This document shows, piece after piece, positions 1 to 8,847 of a stretch of 64,000 nucleotides of DNA. The notes beneath the pieces were generated by a model, which was given only the letters and a program-made list of their open reading frames with translations, was not told the DNA's origin and ran no database searches. The position numbers and the translations under genes were made by a program. Origin of the DNA: Kitasatospora sp. MAP12-44 (GTDB lineage Bacteria; Actinomycetota; Actinomycetes; Streptomycetales; Streptomycetaceae); contig NZ_JARZAE010000004.1 of assembly GCF_029892095.1 (NCBI RefSeq), positions 2,666,001-2,730,000 of the forward strand, written 5' to 3'. Position 1 is the stretch's first letter; each line of letters starts with the position of its first letter.

Positions 1-498
1 CAAGAACTGGCCATCGACGAGCAAGTGGCCATCTACCAGCGGGAATTCCCCACCGTGGACCCCCAGGTGGAGACCATCGTGTCCACCCTGTCGCGGGTCG
101 CCCGCCGGATGGGGACGGCCTATGGGCGGCAACTGACTGTGCTCGGAATCACCAGCGCGGAGTGGGAGGTGCTCAAAGCCCTGGTGGTCGCGGGCAGCCC
201 GTACCAGCTGGGACCGGGCGAGCTGGCCAAGCGGCTGGGCCTCACCCCGGCGGCGATGACCCACCGGATCGACCGGATGGTCGCCGAGGACCTGGTCACC
301 CGCGAGCGCGACGAGAGCAACCGGGTCCGGGTGATCATCGAGCTGACCGCCAACGGCCGGGACAAGTGGCTGGAGTCGATGCGGATGGCGGCGGTCTTCG
401 AGGAGGAGCTGCTGCAGGACATCGTCGGCGAGGAGAGAGCGGTGCTCTCGGGGATGCTGGCGCGGATGCTGCGGCGGATCGAGGACGGCAACCGCTGA
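1..498 (+). CDS. MarR-family transcriptional regulator (5' end outside window)
   Basis: DNA-binding repressor of the MarR family, probably controlling a neighbouring gene beyond the left edge. A winged helix-turn-helix is visible: a recognition-helix segment (LTPAAMTHRIDRMV) followed by a wing containing DESNRVRVI, then a long C-terminal dimerisation helix. The reading frame is open to base 1; the GTG at 25 has no ribosome-binding site, so I treat the gene as truncated by the window and not as starting there. The ligand cannot be predicted from sequence. It lies 88 bp upstream of the VOC gene on the same strand and may regulate it, but nothing in the sequence shows that. Confidence 0.85.
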   Translation, partial: QELAIDEQVAIYQREFPTVDPQVETIVSTLSRVARRMGTAYGRQLTVLGITSAEWEVLKALVVAGSPYQLGPGELAKRLGLTPAAMTHRIDRMVAEDLVTRERDESNRVRVIIELTANGRDKWLESMRMAAVFEEELLQDIVGEERAVLSGMLARMLRRIEDGNR

Positions 499-586
499 GT
501 GGCGGGGGCGGGGCGGCTGCGGAAGGGTTGAGGCGAGGGGGGCGAGAACCCTGTCCGGACCACTTGCAGCCCCTGGAGGCGACACC

Positions 587-1375
587 ATGTCCGTGGTCAC
601 CACCCCGTACCCGCCCGGCACCCCCTGCTGGGTCGACCTGATGGCCCCCGACCAGCAGGCGGCCATCGACTTCTACCGCGACCTCTTCGGCTGGCAGGGC
701 GCGATCGGCTCCGACGAGTTCGGCGGATACTCGGTCCTCACCCTCAAAGACAAGGCGGTGGCCGGCATCGGCTCGGCCGTGTCGATGAACGACCAGCCGC
801 CGCCCCCCACCGCCTGGACCACCTACCTGTCCGCGTCCGACGCGGACGGCGCCGCCACCCGCATCGCGGACGCCGGCGGCACCCTGTTCACCCCGGTGAT
901 GGACGTCGGCACGGTCGGCCGGATGCTGGTCGCCGCCGACCCCGCCGGCGCGGTCTTCGGCGTCTGGCAGCCGGTGGACTTCTTCGGCGCGCAGATCGTC
1001 AACGAGCCCGGCGCGGTGATCTGGAACGAGCTCAACACCGCCGACCCGGCCGGCGCCGCGGCCTTCTACCCCGCCGCGCTGGGCGTCGGGGTCGGCCCGA
1101 TGGAGGGCATGGAGAGCTACTTCTCCCTCTCCGTCGACGGCCGGACGGTCGGCGGCATGCAGGGCCTGGCCAACCAGCCGCCTGGCACGCCCTCGCACTG
1201 GGCCACCTACTTCGCGGTGGACGACACCGACAGCACTGTGGACGCCGCGGTGCGCGCGGGCGCCACGCTGCTGGCGGCGGCCTTCGACACGCCGGTGGGG
1301 CGGATGGCGCCGATCAAGGACCCGCAGGGCGGGATCTTCTGGGTGATCGCGGCCACCGGGCCGGGGCAGGCCTGA
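587..1375 (+). CDS. VOC (glyoxalase/bleomycin-resistance fold) family protein, two domains
   Basis: Cytosolic protein of 262 residues made of two consecutive vicinal-oxygen-chelate modules (about residues 10-125 and 135-255). Each contains the family pattern of a DLMAPDQQAAIDFYRDLFGW- or ELNTADPAGAAAFYPAALGV-type opening helix and a closing strand with DP(A/Q)G. Two-domain proteins of this type are abundant in Streptomyces and are annotated only as VOC or putative hydrolase/dioxygenase; the substrate is unknown. The ATG is preceded by GGAGGCGAC. A strong bidirectional hairpin follows the stop, separating it from the convergent chitinase gene. Confidence 0.85.
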   Translation: MSVVTTPYPPGTPCWVDLMAPDQQAAIDFYRDLFGWQGAIGSDEFGGYSVLTLKDKAVAGIGSAVSMNDQPPPPTAWTTYLSASDADGAATRIADAGGTLFTPVMDVGTVGRMLVAADPAGAVFGVWQPVDFFGAQIVNEPGAVIWNELNTADPAGAAAFYPAALGVGVGPMEGMESYFSLSVDGRTVGGMQGLANQPPGTPSHWATYFAVDDTDSTVDAAVRAGATLLAAAFDTPVGRMAPIKDPQGGIFWVIAATGPGQA

Positions 1376-1390
1376 CCGGTTCGCGGCGCT

Positions 1391-1440
1391 GACCCCGTGA
1401 GGCCCGGACCGAGGAGTGTCGGTCCGGGCCTCACGGGGTC
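1391..1440. terminator. Bidirectional hairpin terminator between the VOC and chitinase genes
   Basis: A perfect 20-bp inverted repeat (1391-1410 pairing with 1421-1440) around a 10-nt loop lies between two convergent genes. The GC-rich stem begins with GACCCCGTGA. There is no U-tract, which is usual for Streptomyces terminators. Confidence 0.8.
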
Positions 1441-1480
1441 AGCGGGTCAGCGGGTCAGCGGGTCAGCGGGTCAGCGGGTC
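1441..1480. repeat. Five tandem copies of an 8-bp unit (AGCGGGTC) at the chitinase stop codon
   Basis: Five exact copies of AGCGGGTC abut the terminator stem and run into the chitinase stop codon (1479-1481 on the minus strand). Each copy contributes a TGA to the minus strand, and because 8 is not a multiple of 3 these fall in all three frames. Confidence 0.9.
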
Positions 1481-3356
1481 AGCAGGGGCCGTTGTCGGTC
1501 CAGACGCCCCACTGGCCGCTCAGCGAGGGGTCCTCGTTGGTGGTCCACCACTTGTTGGTGTAGTTGTGGCCCTTCCAGGAGACCTGGGTGGGCGTGGCGT
1601 ACACCGCGGAGGCCGACCAGCTCGGCGCGCTGCAGGTGCCGGCCGGGAGGGTCGGGGTCGGGCTGGTCGGCTGGGTGGGAACGCCGGTCGGGCTGCCGGA
1701 CGGACTGCCGGTCGGCGACGAGGTCGGGCTGCTCGTCGGCGAAGACGTCGGCGAGGAGGTCGGGCTGCTGCTCGGCGAGGCCGTCGGCGGGGCCGGGCAG
1801 CCGGCCGCCGAGCCGTTGGTGGCGTTGACCATCGTGTCGAACAGGCCGGTCTGGGTGCCCAGGTCGTACAGCGAGAAGGCGAACGAGCCGCCGAGCCCGT
1901 TGCAGTGCAGGTAGTCGGCCTTGGCCTGGATGGACTGGGCGTCCTCACCGCTCCAGAAGTTGGTGCCGTCGTAGAAGTACGCGGCCTTGGCGGTGTCGTC
2001 CCAGTAGGTGTCCGCCGGGTTGTCGACGACGCCGTTCAGTTCCTTGTACATCCGGATGCCGGCGACGTTCCCGGAGTCCGCGGCACCCGCGGCGGGGGCG
2101 GTGGCGGGCTGGAACAGACCGTGGTTGGCGCCGGCCGGCACACCGGTCCAGCCGCGGTAGTAGAACGGCACCCCCATATTGATCTTGTTGGCGGGGAAGC
2201 CGCCGACGATGCCGTACTGCGGATCACCGACGGTCCAGGCCTTGACGGCCTCGTCGATCGAGTACTTCTCGTTGCCCGGTGCGATCGCCGTGCTCGGGTC
2301 GTTCGGGTCCGAGTAGAGCGGCGCCTGGTGGTTGGCCGGGCCGGTGCCCTCCCAACCGCCGTGCATGTCGTAGGACATGACGTCCAGGAAGGTCAGGTAC
2401 TGGCCGATCTTGTTGGTCTCGACGTTCTGGATCTTGTCCTGGCCGGCGCCGACCGCCGCGCTCAGCGCGTAGGTCTTGCCGTCCGCCTTGCCCTGGGCGT
2501 CCAGCTCCGAGCGGAGCTCGGCGAGCAGCGCGGTGTAGTTCTGCTTGTCGTTGGGACTGGAGTGGTTGCCGGTGTGGCCGCCGCCGCCCGGGTACTCCCA
2601 GTCGATGTCGAAGCCGTCGAAGATGCCGGCGCCCGAGCCCGGGCCGCCGTAGCCGGCGTCGGTCGGCAGATTGCCCTTGATGAACATGTCGATGCAGGAC
2701 GAGGCGAAGGCCTTGCGCGAGGCGTCGGTGGCGGCGACGTCCGAGAAGTACTTCGAGTAGGTCCAACCGCCGATCGACAGCAGGATCTTGAGGTTGGGGT
2801 TCTTCGCCTTCAGCTCCTTGAGCTGGTTGAAGTTGCCCGCGATCGGCTGGTTCCAGGTGTCGGCCGTGCCGCTGACGCTGGTGGTGGCGTCGTAGGACTT
2901 CTCGTAGTCGGCGAAGGCGTCCGCTGCGCCGTCACCGGCGTTCGGGTTGCTGTCGTCCTGCGAGGCGGCCTTGGTGGCCTCGAAGCACTTGCCGCTGGTC
3001 GGGTCGATATTGGCGAAGTCGTAGATCAGGTAGTCCAACTTGCCGGCCACGCCGGTGTCCTGGACGGTCTTCGGGTAGTACGCGTTGGCGTACACCGACC
3101 ACTGGTCGAAGTAGGCGACCTTGAGGCCGCCGCTGGTGGCCGGGGCGCCGGTGGTGTTGCCCGGCGCGGTGGCCGCGGCAGCGGTGCCGGCGGCCTGGGC
3201 GGTGCCGGCCGAGTTCAGCGCGAGGCCGGCGCCGAGCAGCAGCGAGACGCTGGTGCCGAGGGCGAGGGCGACCAGGCCCTTCGAACGGCGCGGCCGGGCG
3301 GGAGCCGGGGCCAGCTCCCGTGAGGCCGGTCCCGAGGGGACAGAGCGAGTAAACAT
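1479..3356 (-). CDS. Secreted GH18 chitinase with C-terminal chitin-binding module
   Basis: Exported endo-chitinase of 625 residues that hydrolyses chitin to chito-oligosaccharides. The N-terminus is a long signal peptide (basic stretch PRPRRSKG, hydrophobic core, likely cleavage after AQA near residue 55). The GH18 catalytic domain follows, with SIGGW near residue 195 and DGFDIDWE near 247-254, where the last Glu is the catalytic acid. After about residue 525 there is a Ser/Pro/Thr linker of repeated PTSS units, then a small Cys-flanked type 5/12 chitin-binding domain with conserved Trp residues (SWKGHNY, KWWT, WGVW). Two DasR-type sites lie upstream, which predicts induction by N-acetylglucosamine. 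Confidence 0.95.
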   Translation of the reverse strand: MFTRSVPSGPASRELAPAPARPRRSKGLVALALGTSVSLLLGAGLALNSAGTAQAAGTAAAATAPGNTTGAPATSGGLKVAYFDQWSVYANAYYPKTVQDTGVAGKLDYLIYDFANIDPTSGKCFEATKAASQDDSNPNAGDGAADAFADYEKSYDATTSVSGTADTWNQPIAGNFNQLKELKAKNPNLKILLSIGGWTYSKYFSDVAATDASRKAFASSCIDMFIKGNLPTDAGYGGPGSGAGIFDGFDIDWEYPGGGGHTGNHSSPNDKQNYTALLAELRSELDAQGKADGKTYALSAAVGAGQDKIQNVETNKIGQYLTFLDVMSYDMHGGWEGTGPANHQAPLYSDPNDPSTAIAPGNEKYSIDEAVKAWTVGDPQYGIVGGFPANKINMGVPFYYRGWTGVPAGANHGLFQPATAPAAGAADSGNVAGIRMYKELNGVVDNPADTYWDDTAKAAYFYDGTNFWSGEDAQSIQAKADYLHCNGLGGSFAFSLYDLGTQTGLFDTMVNATNGSAAGCPAPPTASPSSSPTSSPTSSPTSSPTSSPTGSPSGSPTGVPTQPTSPTPTLPAGTCSAPSWSASAVYATPTQVSWKGHNYTNKWWTTNEDPSLSGQWGVWTDNGPC

Positions 3357-3500
3357 GCGTGCGTCACTCCTGGTTGTGGGGGCCCGCCGCGCCCAGTGGG
3401 TGGAGCCGAGCGGGGTGGGGCCACTCAGCCATGGGCATGACAGGGGAAAGGCGTGAAGTCTGTGCGAGGACCTGCTGGCGGACGCCGGAGAGCACCAGGA

Positions 3501-3532
3501 CCGGTGTCAGTGGTCGAGACCACTGACACCGG
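3501..3532. promoter_or_regulatory. DasR-responsive element (dre) inside a 32-bp palindrome
   Basis: 15-bp arms around a 2-bp centre. The central 16 bases (3509-3524, AGTGGTCGAGACCACT) differ from the DasR consensus ACTGGTCTAGACCACT at only two positions. It lies about 145 bp upstream of the chitinase ATG. Control by the GlcNAc regulator DasR is inferred from this match. Confidence 0.75.
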
Positions 3533-3562
3533 CTCAGGGGCTCCCTGCACCCTGGGCATTAA

Positions 3563-3578
3563 AATGGACTAGACCAAC
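3563..3578. promoter_or_regulatory. Second DasR-type operator upstream of the chitinase
   Basis: AATGGACTAGACCAAC matches the dre core TGGNCTAGACCA and lies 54 bp from the first site. Two spaced sites are typical of the direct-repeat architecture of Streptomyces chitinase promoters. The rest of the 3357-3823 interval has no gene; the promoter of the divergent ABC operon must also lie here. Confidence 0.65.
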
Positions 3579-3823
3579 ACCGGCGTCAAGGGCCGACCTC
3601 GGACCTTGAGCCGCCGTTAAGGTTCGAGTGATCGACATGGTTGCCCTGACCAGCGGTTAAACCCTCGTCACAGATCCGGGTCATTCTTGAGATGTAGGCC
3701 GGGTGCATCCTGCGACCCACCCCGCGGCCCGTCCGGGTCCCTCTCACGCGGCTCGCCCGGGGCTGGTCCCGCTGCCTAGCGTGGGAGCCGACAGTCCGCT
3801 TCCCTCCGCCCGAGGACCACACC

Positions 3824-4768
3824 ATGATCGAAGCCGTCGGCCTCACCAAGCGCTACGGCCCGAAAACCGCCGTCGAGGACCTGAGTTTCAGCGTCCGACC
3901 CGGCATCGTCACCGGATTCCTCGGCCCCAACGGGGCCGGCAAGTCCACCACCATGCGGATGCTGCTCGGCCTGGACGCCCCCAGCGCCGGCCACGCCACC
4001 GTCAACGGCCGCCGCTACGCCGAGCACGCCGCCCCGCTGCGCGAGGTCGGCGCCATGCTGGAGGCGCGCGCCATCCACACCGGCCGCAGCGCCTACAACC
4101 ACCTGCTCGCGCTGGCCGCCACGCACGGCATCCCGCGCTCGCGGGTGGACGAGGTCATCGACGTGGTCGGCCTGCGCGAGGTGGCCAAGCGACGGGCCGG
4201 CGGCTTCTCGCTCGGCATGGGCCAGCGCCTGGGCATCGCCTCCGCGCTGCTCGGCGACCCGGCCACGCTGATCCTCGACGAGCCGGTCAACGGGCTCGAC
4301 CCCGAGGGCATCCTGTGGATCCGCAACCTGCTCAAGTCGCTGGCGAGCGAGGGCCGTACGGTCCTGGTCTCCTCGCACCTGATGAGCGAGATGGCGCTGA
4401 CCGCCGAGCACCTGATCGTGATCGGCCGCGGCAAGCTGATCGCCGACACCTCGGTCGCCGAGTTCACCCGCAGCGCCTCCAACGGCGGCGTGCTGGTGCG
4501 CACTCCCGACTCGGTGCGCCTGGCCGAGCTGCTGACCGTGCTGCCGGGCGTGAGCGTGGAGACCGCTGACGACGTCCAGGTCCTCCGGGTGCAGGGCGCC
4601 GACAGCGAGCAGATCGGCCGACTGGCCGCCGAGCACGCGCTGGTGCTGTTCGAGCTCACGCCGCAGCAGGCCTCGCTGGAGGAGGCGTTCATGGAACTCA
4701 CCAGGGACGCCGTGGAGTACGAGGCCGTCGTGGCCACCCCCGCCCTGGTCAAGGAGCCCGCAGCATGA
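3824..4768 (+). CDS. ABC transporter ATP-binding protein
   Basis: Nucleotide-binding subunit of an ABC-2 type exporter, 314 residues, cytosolic face of the membrane. Walker A is GPNGAGKS (about residues 34-41), the signature is FSLGMGQR, and Walker B with the catalytic Glu is LILDEPVNGLD. The 80-residue C-terminal extension is usual in the bacitracin/daunorubicin-type (CcmA/NatA) branch. It overlaps the permease gene by ATGA and is followed by a two-component system, a layout typical of drug- or envelope-stress-responsive export modules. The substrate is unknown. Confidence 0.93.
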   Translation: MIEAVGLTKRYGPKTAVEDLSFSVRPGIVTGFLGPNGAGKSTTMRMLLGLDAPSAGHATVNGRRYAEHAAPLREVGAMLEARAIHTGRSAYNHLLALAATHGIPRSRVDEVIDVVGLREVAKRRAGGFSLGMGQRLGIASALLGDPATLILDEPVNGLDPEGILWIRNLLKSLASEGRTVLVSSHLMSEMALTAEHLIVIGRGKLIADTSVAEFTRSASNGGVLVRTPDSVRLAELLTVLPGVSVETADDVQVLRVQGADSEQIGRLAAEHALVLFELTPQQASLEEAFMELTRDAVEYEAVVATPALVKEPAA

Positions 4769-5592
4769 GCACCGTCACCGTGATCTCGACCAAGGCCGGC
4801 GCCGGCAAGGTCACCCTGCCCCGGGTGGTCAACTCCGAGTGGATCAAGTTCCGCACCCTGCGGTCGAGCTACTTCACGCTGCTCGCCGCGGTCGTCTTCA
4901 TGATCGGCTTCGGCCTGCTGGCCTGCTACGGCGCGATCGACCACCTGAACCACCCCGACATCCACGACCACGGCGGCCCGTTCCAGGTCGACGCGGCCGA
5001 CCGCAGCCTGCGCGGCTACCTGGCCGCCCAGCTGGCCATCGGCGTGCTCGGCGTGCTGGTCGTCAGCGGCGAGTACAGCACCGGCATGATCCGTGCCTCG
5101 ATGTCCGCCGTCCCGCGCCGGCTGCCGGTGCTCTGGGCGAAGGCGGCCGTGTTCGGCGCGGTCACCCTGGTGCTGACCGGCGTGACGGCGTTCGTCGCCT
5201 TCTTCGGCGGCCAGGCCATCCTCTCGGCCAACCACGTGCAGACCACGCTGTCCGCCACCGGTGTCCTGCGCACGGTGCTGGGCACCGCGCTCTACCTGAC
5301 CCTGGTCGGGCTGCTCGCGGTCGCCATCGGCGCGCTGATCCGCAACACCGCCGGCGGCATCGCCGCGGTGTTCGGCCTGCTGCTGGTGCTGCCCACCCTG
5401 GTCGAGGTGCTGCCGGCCTCGTGGGGCACCCACATCAGCCCGTACCTGCCCGGCGCGGCCGGCCAGGCGGTGGCCACGCTGAACCCCGACCCCGGCACGC
5501 TCGCCCCCTGGACGGGCTTCGCCGTGATGTGCGTCTACGTCGTGGTGGCGCTGGCCGGTGCGGCCACGGTGCTGAAGCGGCGTGATGCATGA
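4765..5592 (+). CDS. ABC-2 type transporter permease
   Basis: Integral membrane partner of the preceding ATPase, 275 residues with about six hydrophobic segments (for example around residues 33-52, 95-112, 125-150, 170-200 and 240-262). The N-terminal cytosolic stretch VNSEWIKFRTLRSSYFTLL is the standard opening of Streptomyces ABC-2 permeases. Translationally coupled to the ATPase through ATGA. The specific cargo cannot be inferred. Confidence 0.9.
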   Translation: MSTVTVISTKAGAGKVTLPRVVNSEWIKFRTLRSSYFTLLAAVVFMIGFGLLACYGAIDHLNHPDIHDHGGPFQVDAADRSLRGYLAAQLAIGVLGVLVVSGEYSTGMIRASMSAVPRRLPVLWAKAAVFGAVTLVLTGVTAFVAFFGGQAILSANHVQTTLSATGVLRTVLGTALYLTLVGLLAVAIGALIRNTAGGIAAVFGLLLVLPTLVEVLPASWGTHISPYLPGAAGQAVATLNPDPGTLAPWTGFAVMCVYVVVALAGAATVLKRRDA

Positions 5593-5653
5593 TCCGTCGG
5601 CCCACCACAGCCGACAGGTACAGGACAAACGGCGGGCATAGGACAATGGTCCG

Positions 5654-6964
5654 ATGACCACCGCCGAACTCCTCCCGGCAGCCCTCGGGCGGCGCTTTCC
5701 TCGCGCCGCCCGAGGGCTGGCTGGCCTGCGCGTACGGCTGCTCACCCAGCGCTACCCCACCACCGTCGACTTCGGCTTCGCGCTGGCCGTGCTGGCGCTG
5801 ACCGCCGCGGCCCACGGCCGGCACCTGCATCTGCGGGACCACCCGTGGGTCTGGGTGCTGCAGGTCGCCCTGGTGCTGCCGCTGACCTTCCGCCGCCGCG
5901 CGCCCTTCGCCGTCTTCGGGGTGACCGCCGGCGTCGCCTTCGTCCAGTGGCTGACCAGCGAGGCGATGCCGGCCGACATCGCCGTCCTGCTGGCGCTCTA
6001 CACGGTGGCCGCGCACTGCCCCCGGCGGCGGACCCTGGTGGCCTACGGGGTGGCCGAACTGGGCGTGGTGCTCGCGGTGAGCCGCTGGGCGGTGCCGCGC
6101 AACGCCTTTGACGGCCCGCTGGAGATCTGGTTCAAGGCCGCCTTCATGCTCTCCGGCGCCAGCACGGCCGCCGCCGTGCTCGGCCTCAACGTCCGGGCCC
6201 GGCGGGCCCAGCTCGGCGCGCTGCGCGAGCGGGCCCGCGAGCTGGAACTCCAGCGCGACCAGCAGGCCGCCCTGGCGGTGGCCGAGGAGCGCTCGCGGAT
6301 CGCCCGGGAGATGCACGACATCGTCACGCACAACCTCTCGGTGATGGTCGCGCTCGCCGACGGCGCGGTCTACGCCAACCCGCACGCCCCCGCCAAGGCC
6401 ACCGCCGCGATGCGCCAGTCCGCCGAGACCGGGCGCCAGGCGCTCACCGACATGCGGCGCTTCCTCGGGGTGCTGCGCGCCGACGAACCGGACGCGCTGC
6501 GCCACCCGCAGCCCGGCATCGGCCAGCTGGCGGCGCTGGCCGCCCAGGTCAGGGCGGCCGGTCTGCCCACCGAGCTGCGCCTGAGCGGGGAGACGGACGG
6601 GATCTCGCCCGGCGCCCAGCTGACCGTCTACCGGCTGGTGCAGGAGTCGTTGACCAACACGCTCAAGCACACCGCCCCCGGCGCCCGCGCGGTGGTCGTG
6701 GTGGAGTGCTCGGCCGCCGCCGTACAGCTGGAGATCCGCGACGACGGGCGGGCCGTGTCGATCGGCAGCGGATCGGTGAGCGCGAACGCGGGCACGAGCG
6801 CGGCGGGCCAGGTCGGCCACGTCGGCCACGGCCTGGGCGGCATGCGCGAGCGCGCGGCAGCGTACGGTGGCGAGCTGAGCGCCGGACCGCTGCCCGGTGG
6901 CGGCTGGCGGGTGGCTGTCACCCTCGACCTCGGACCGGACCCCCAGGAGGTACCGCCCTCATGA
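5654..6964 (+). CDS. Sensor histidine kinase (NarL/DesK-type)
   Basis: Membrane-bound kinase of 436 residues. Several hydrophobic segments span about residues 30-180. A dimerisation/phosphoacceptor helix follows, containing SRIAREMHDIVTHNLS (the His of MHDIVTH is the predicted phosphoacceptor), then an HATPase_c domain ending with GHGLGGMRERAAAYGG. This is the HisKA_3 class that pairs with LuxR-type response regulators. Its stop overlaps the start of the response-regulator gene (ATGA), and the ABC exporter lies just upstream, so it probably senses the exporter's substrate or the resulting envelope damage. Confidence 0.93.
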   Translation: MTTAELLPAALGRRFPRAARGLAGLRVRLLTQRYPTTVDFGFALAVLALTAAAHGRHLHLRDHPWVWVLQVALVLPLTFRRRAPFAVFGVTAGVAFVQWLTSEAMPADIAVLLALYTVAAHCPRRRTLVAYGVAELGVVLAVSRWAVPRNAFDGPLEIWFKAAFMLSGASTAAAVLGLNVRARRAQLGALRERARELELQRDQQAALAVAEERSRIAREMHDIVTHNLSVMVALADGAVYANPHAPAKATAAMRQSAETGRQALTDMRRFLGVLRADEPDALRHPQPGIGQLAALAAQVRAAGLPTELRLSGETDGISPGAQLTVYRLVQESLTNTLKHTAPGARAVVVVECSAAAVQLEIRDDGRAVSIGSGSVSANAGTSAAGQVGHVGHGLGGMRERAAAYGGELSAGPLPGGGWRVAVTLDLGPDPQEVPPS

Positions 6965-7629
6965 CCATCCGCGTGCTGCTGGTGGACGACCAGCCACTGC
7001 TCCGGGTCGCCTTCACCCTGGTGCTGGACTCGCAGCCGGACCTCGCCGTGGCCGGCGAGGCGGGCGACGGCGCGGAGGCCGTCCGGCTGGCCGCCGAGCA
7101 CCGGCCCGACGTGGTGCTGATGGACGTCCGGATGCCCGGCATGGACGGCATCGAGGCCACCCGGCAGATCGTCGAGCAGTGCCCGGACACCAAGGTGCTC
7201 ATCCTGACCACCTTCGACCTGGACGAGTACGCCTTCGCCGGGCTGCGCGCCGGGGCCTCCGGCTTCCTGCTGAAGAACGCCCAGCCGGACGAGCTGCTGA
7301 GCGCGATCCGCTGCGTGGCCGCCGGCGACGCCGTGGTCGCCCCGCGGATCACCCGGCTGCTGCTCGACACCTTCGCCTCGCACCTGCCCACCGACGGCGG
7401 CGGCCTGGCCCGCGGCGAGCAGGCCATCGAGGCGCTCACCACGCGCGAGCGCAGCGTGCTGGTCCAGGTCGCCCGCGGGCTCTCCAACTCCGAGGTCGCC
7501 GCCGAGCTCTACCTCGCCGAAGCCACCGTCAAGACGCACGTCAGCCGGATCCTGCTGAAGCTGGGGCTGCGCGACCGGGTGCAGGCCGTCGTCTTCGCCT
7601 ACGAGAACCGGCTCGTCCGACCGGCCTGA
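6961..7629 (+). CDS. LuxR/NarL-family response regulator
   Basis: 222-residue partner of the preceding kinase. The N-terminal receiver domain has the acidic pair in LLVDDQP, the phosphoacceptor Asp in VVLMDVRMPGMDG and the conserved Lys in GFLLKNA. The C-terminal LuxR helix-turn-helix reads LTTRERSVLVQVARGLSN then EATVKTHVSRILLKLGLRDR. The ATG at 6961 has an AGGAGG site nine bases upstream and overlaps the kinase stop; the same frame is open further upstream, but that part is not coding. Probably activates the upstream ABC operon. Confidence 0.93.
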   Translation: MTIRVLLVDDQPLLRVAFTLVLDSQPDLAVAGEAGDGAEAVRLAAEHRPDVVLMDVRMPGMDGIEATRQIVEQCPDTKVLILTTFDLDEYAFAGLRAGASGFLLKNAQPDELLSAIRCVAAGDAVVAPRITRLLLDTFASHLPTDGGGLARGEQAIEALTTRERSVLVQVARGLSNSEVAAELYLAEATVKTHVSRILLKLGLRDRVQAVVFAYENRLVRPA

Positions 7630-7679
7630 AACGGCTCGCTGCCGGTCGGTCCGAGCGTCCCGAGTGCGAGAATCGGGCG

Positions 7680-8789
7680 ATGAGCGACCAACTCACCACC
7701 CAGCAGCGTCGTACGGCCGCCCTGCGGGCCTGCGAACGGATCCTCTCCGACGGGCGGCCGGTGACGATGCGCGAGCGCCTGGCCGCGCTCGCCGCCCTCG
7801 ACGGTCTGGACGCGCCGGGCGACTTCTACGGCGAGGGCGGCCCGGTACGCCGGCTGGAGGAACGGGTGGCCGGCCTGCTCGGCACCGAGGACTGCGTCTT
7901 CTTCCCCACCGGCACGATGGCCCAGCAGGTGGCGCTGCGCTACGGCGCCGAGCTGACCGGCCGCAGCGCCGTCGCCCTGCACCCGCTCAGCCACCTGGAG
8001 CGCCACGAGCGGCACGCGTACACCCAGCTCACCGGCCTGCGCGCACTCTGGCCCACGACCGCCTCGCGCCAGCCGACGGCCGCCGAACTCGCCTCCCTGG
8101 GCGAGCCGTTCGGCACCCTCACCGTCGAACTCCCGCTACGCGACGCCGGGTTCCTGCTGCCCAGCTGGGAGGAGCTGGTCGAGCTGACCGCCGCCGCGCG
8201 CTCCGCCGGCGCCCGGGTGCACTTCGACGGCGCGCGGATCTGGGACGCAACGGTCCACTTCGACCGCCCACTTGAGCAGATCGCCGCCCTTGCGGACAGC
8301 ACCTATGTGTCGTTCTACAAGACCCTCGGCGGCATCAGCGGGGCTGCTCTGGCCGGCACCGCCGAGCTGGTCGCCTACGCCCGCCGCTGGCGCCACCGCT
8401 ACGGCGGCAACCTCTACCAGCAGTGGCCCGCCGCGCTGGCCGCGCTCAGCGGCCTGGACGCCGAACTCCCGCGCATCCCCGGCTATGTGCGCCAGGCCCG
8501 GGTGGTCGCCAAGGCGCTGGCCGCCCTCCCCGGCGCCCGGATCAACCCGCTGCCGCCGCACACCCACCGGTTCCAACTCTGGCTCCCGCACCCGGCCAAG
8601 TCCCTGAACCAGGCCGCGCTCACCCTCGCCGAGGAGGACCGGGTCGGTTTCGTGGACCGCTGGCAGGACACCGCCACCCCCGGCCAGGCGATGGCCGAGG
8701 TGACCGTCGCCGCGGCCGCCCTGGAGTGGACTCCCGAGGAGGTCACCGACATCGGCGAGCACTTCCTCGCGCTGGCCCGCAAGTCCTGA
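7680..8789 (+). CDS. Threonine-aldolase / beta-eliminating-lyase family PLP enzyme
   Basis: Fold-type I PLP enzyme of 369 residues. It shows the low-specificity threonine aldolase layout: FPTGTMAQQVAL near the N-terminal cofactor loop, VHFDGARIWDA with the ring-nitrogen-contacting Asp, and SFYKTLGGISGA with the Schiff-base Lys. Likely splits beta-hydroxy amino acids (threonine, serine analogues) into glycine and an aldehyde. The ATG at 7680 is chosen because the enzyme's conserved N-terminus begins there; upstream sequence in this frame belongs to the response regulator region. Confidence 0.85.
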   Translation: MSDQLTTQQRRTAALRACERILSDGRPVTMRERLAALAALDGLDAPGDFYGEGGPVRRLEERVAGLLGTEDCVFFPTGTMAQQVALRYGAELTGRSAVALHPLSHLERHERHAYTQLTGLRALWPTTASRQPTAAELASLGEPFGTLTVELPLRDAGFLLPSWEELVELTAAARSAGARVHFDGARIWDATVHFDRPLEQIAALADSTYVSFYKTLGGISGAALAGTAELVAYARRWRHRYGGNLYQQWPAALAALSGLDAELPRIPGYVRQARVVAKALAALPGARINPLPPHTHRFQLWLPHPAKSLNQAALTLAEEDRVGFVDRWQDTATPGQAMAEVTVAAAALEWTPEEVTDIGEHFLALARKS

Positions 8790-8793
8790 GCCG

Positions 8794-8847
8794 TGCTTGG
8801 ACCGACCCGCCTGCTTGGACCGACCGGCCTGCTTGGACCGACCGGCT
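8794..8847. repeat. Three tandem copies of an 18-bp unit between two convergent genes
   Basis: Copies start at 8794, 8812 and 8830 with the shared core TGCTTGGACCGACC. The array lies between the aldolase stop and the stop codon of the minus-strand lipoprotein, which it abuts exactly. Confidence 0.85.

Noticed and set aside
1391..1440. Transposon inverted repeat
   Set aside because: The perfect 20-bp stem has a short loop and lies between two convergent stop codons, which fits a terminator; no transposase is near.
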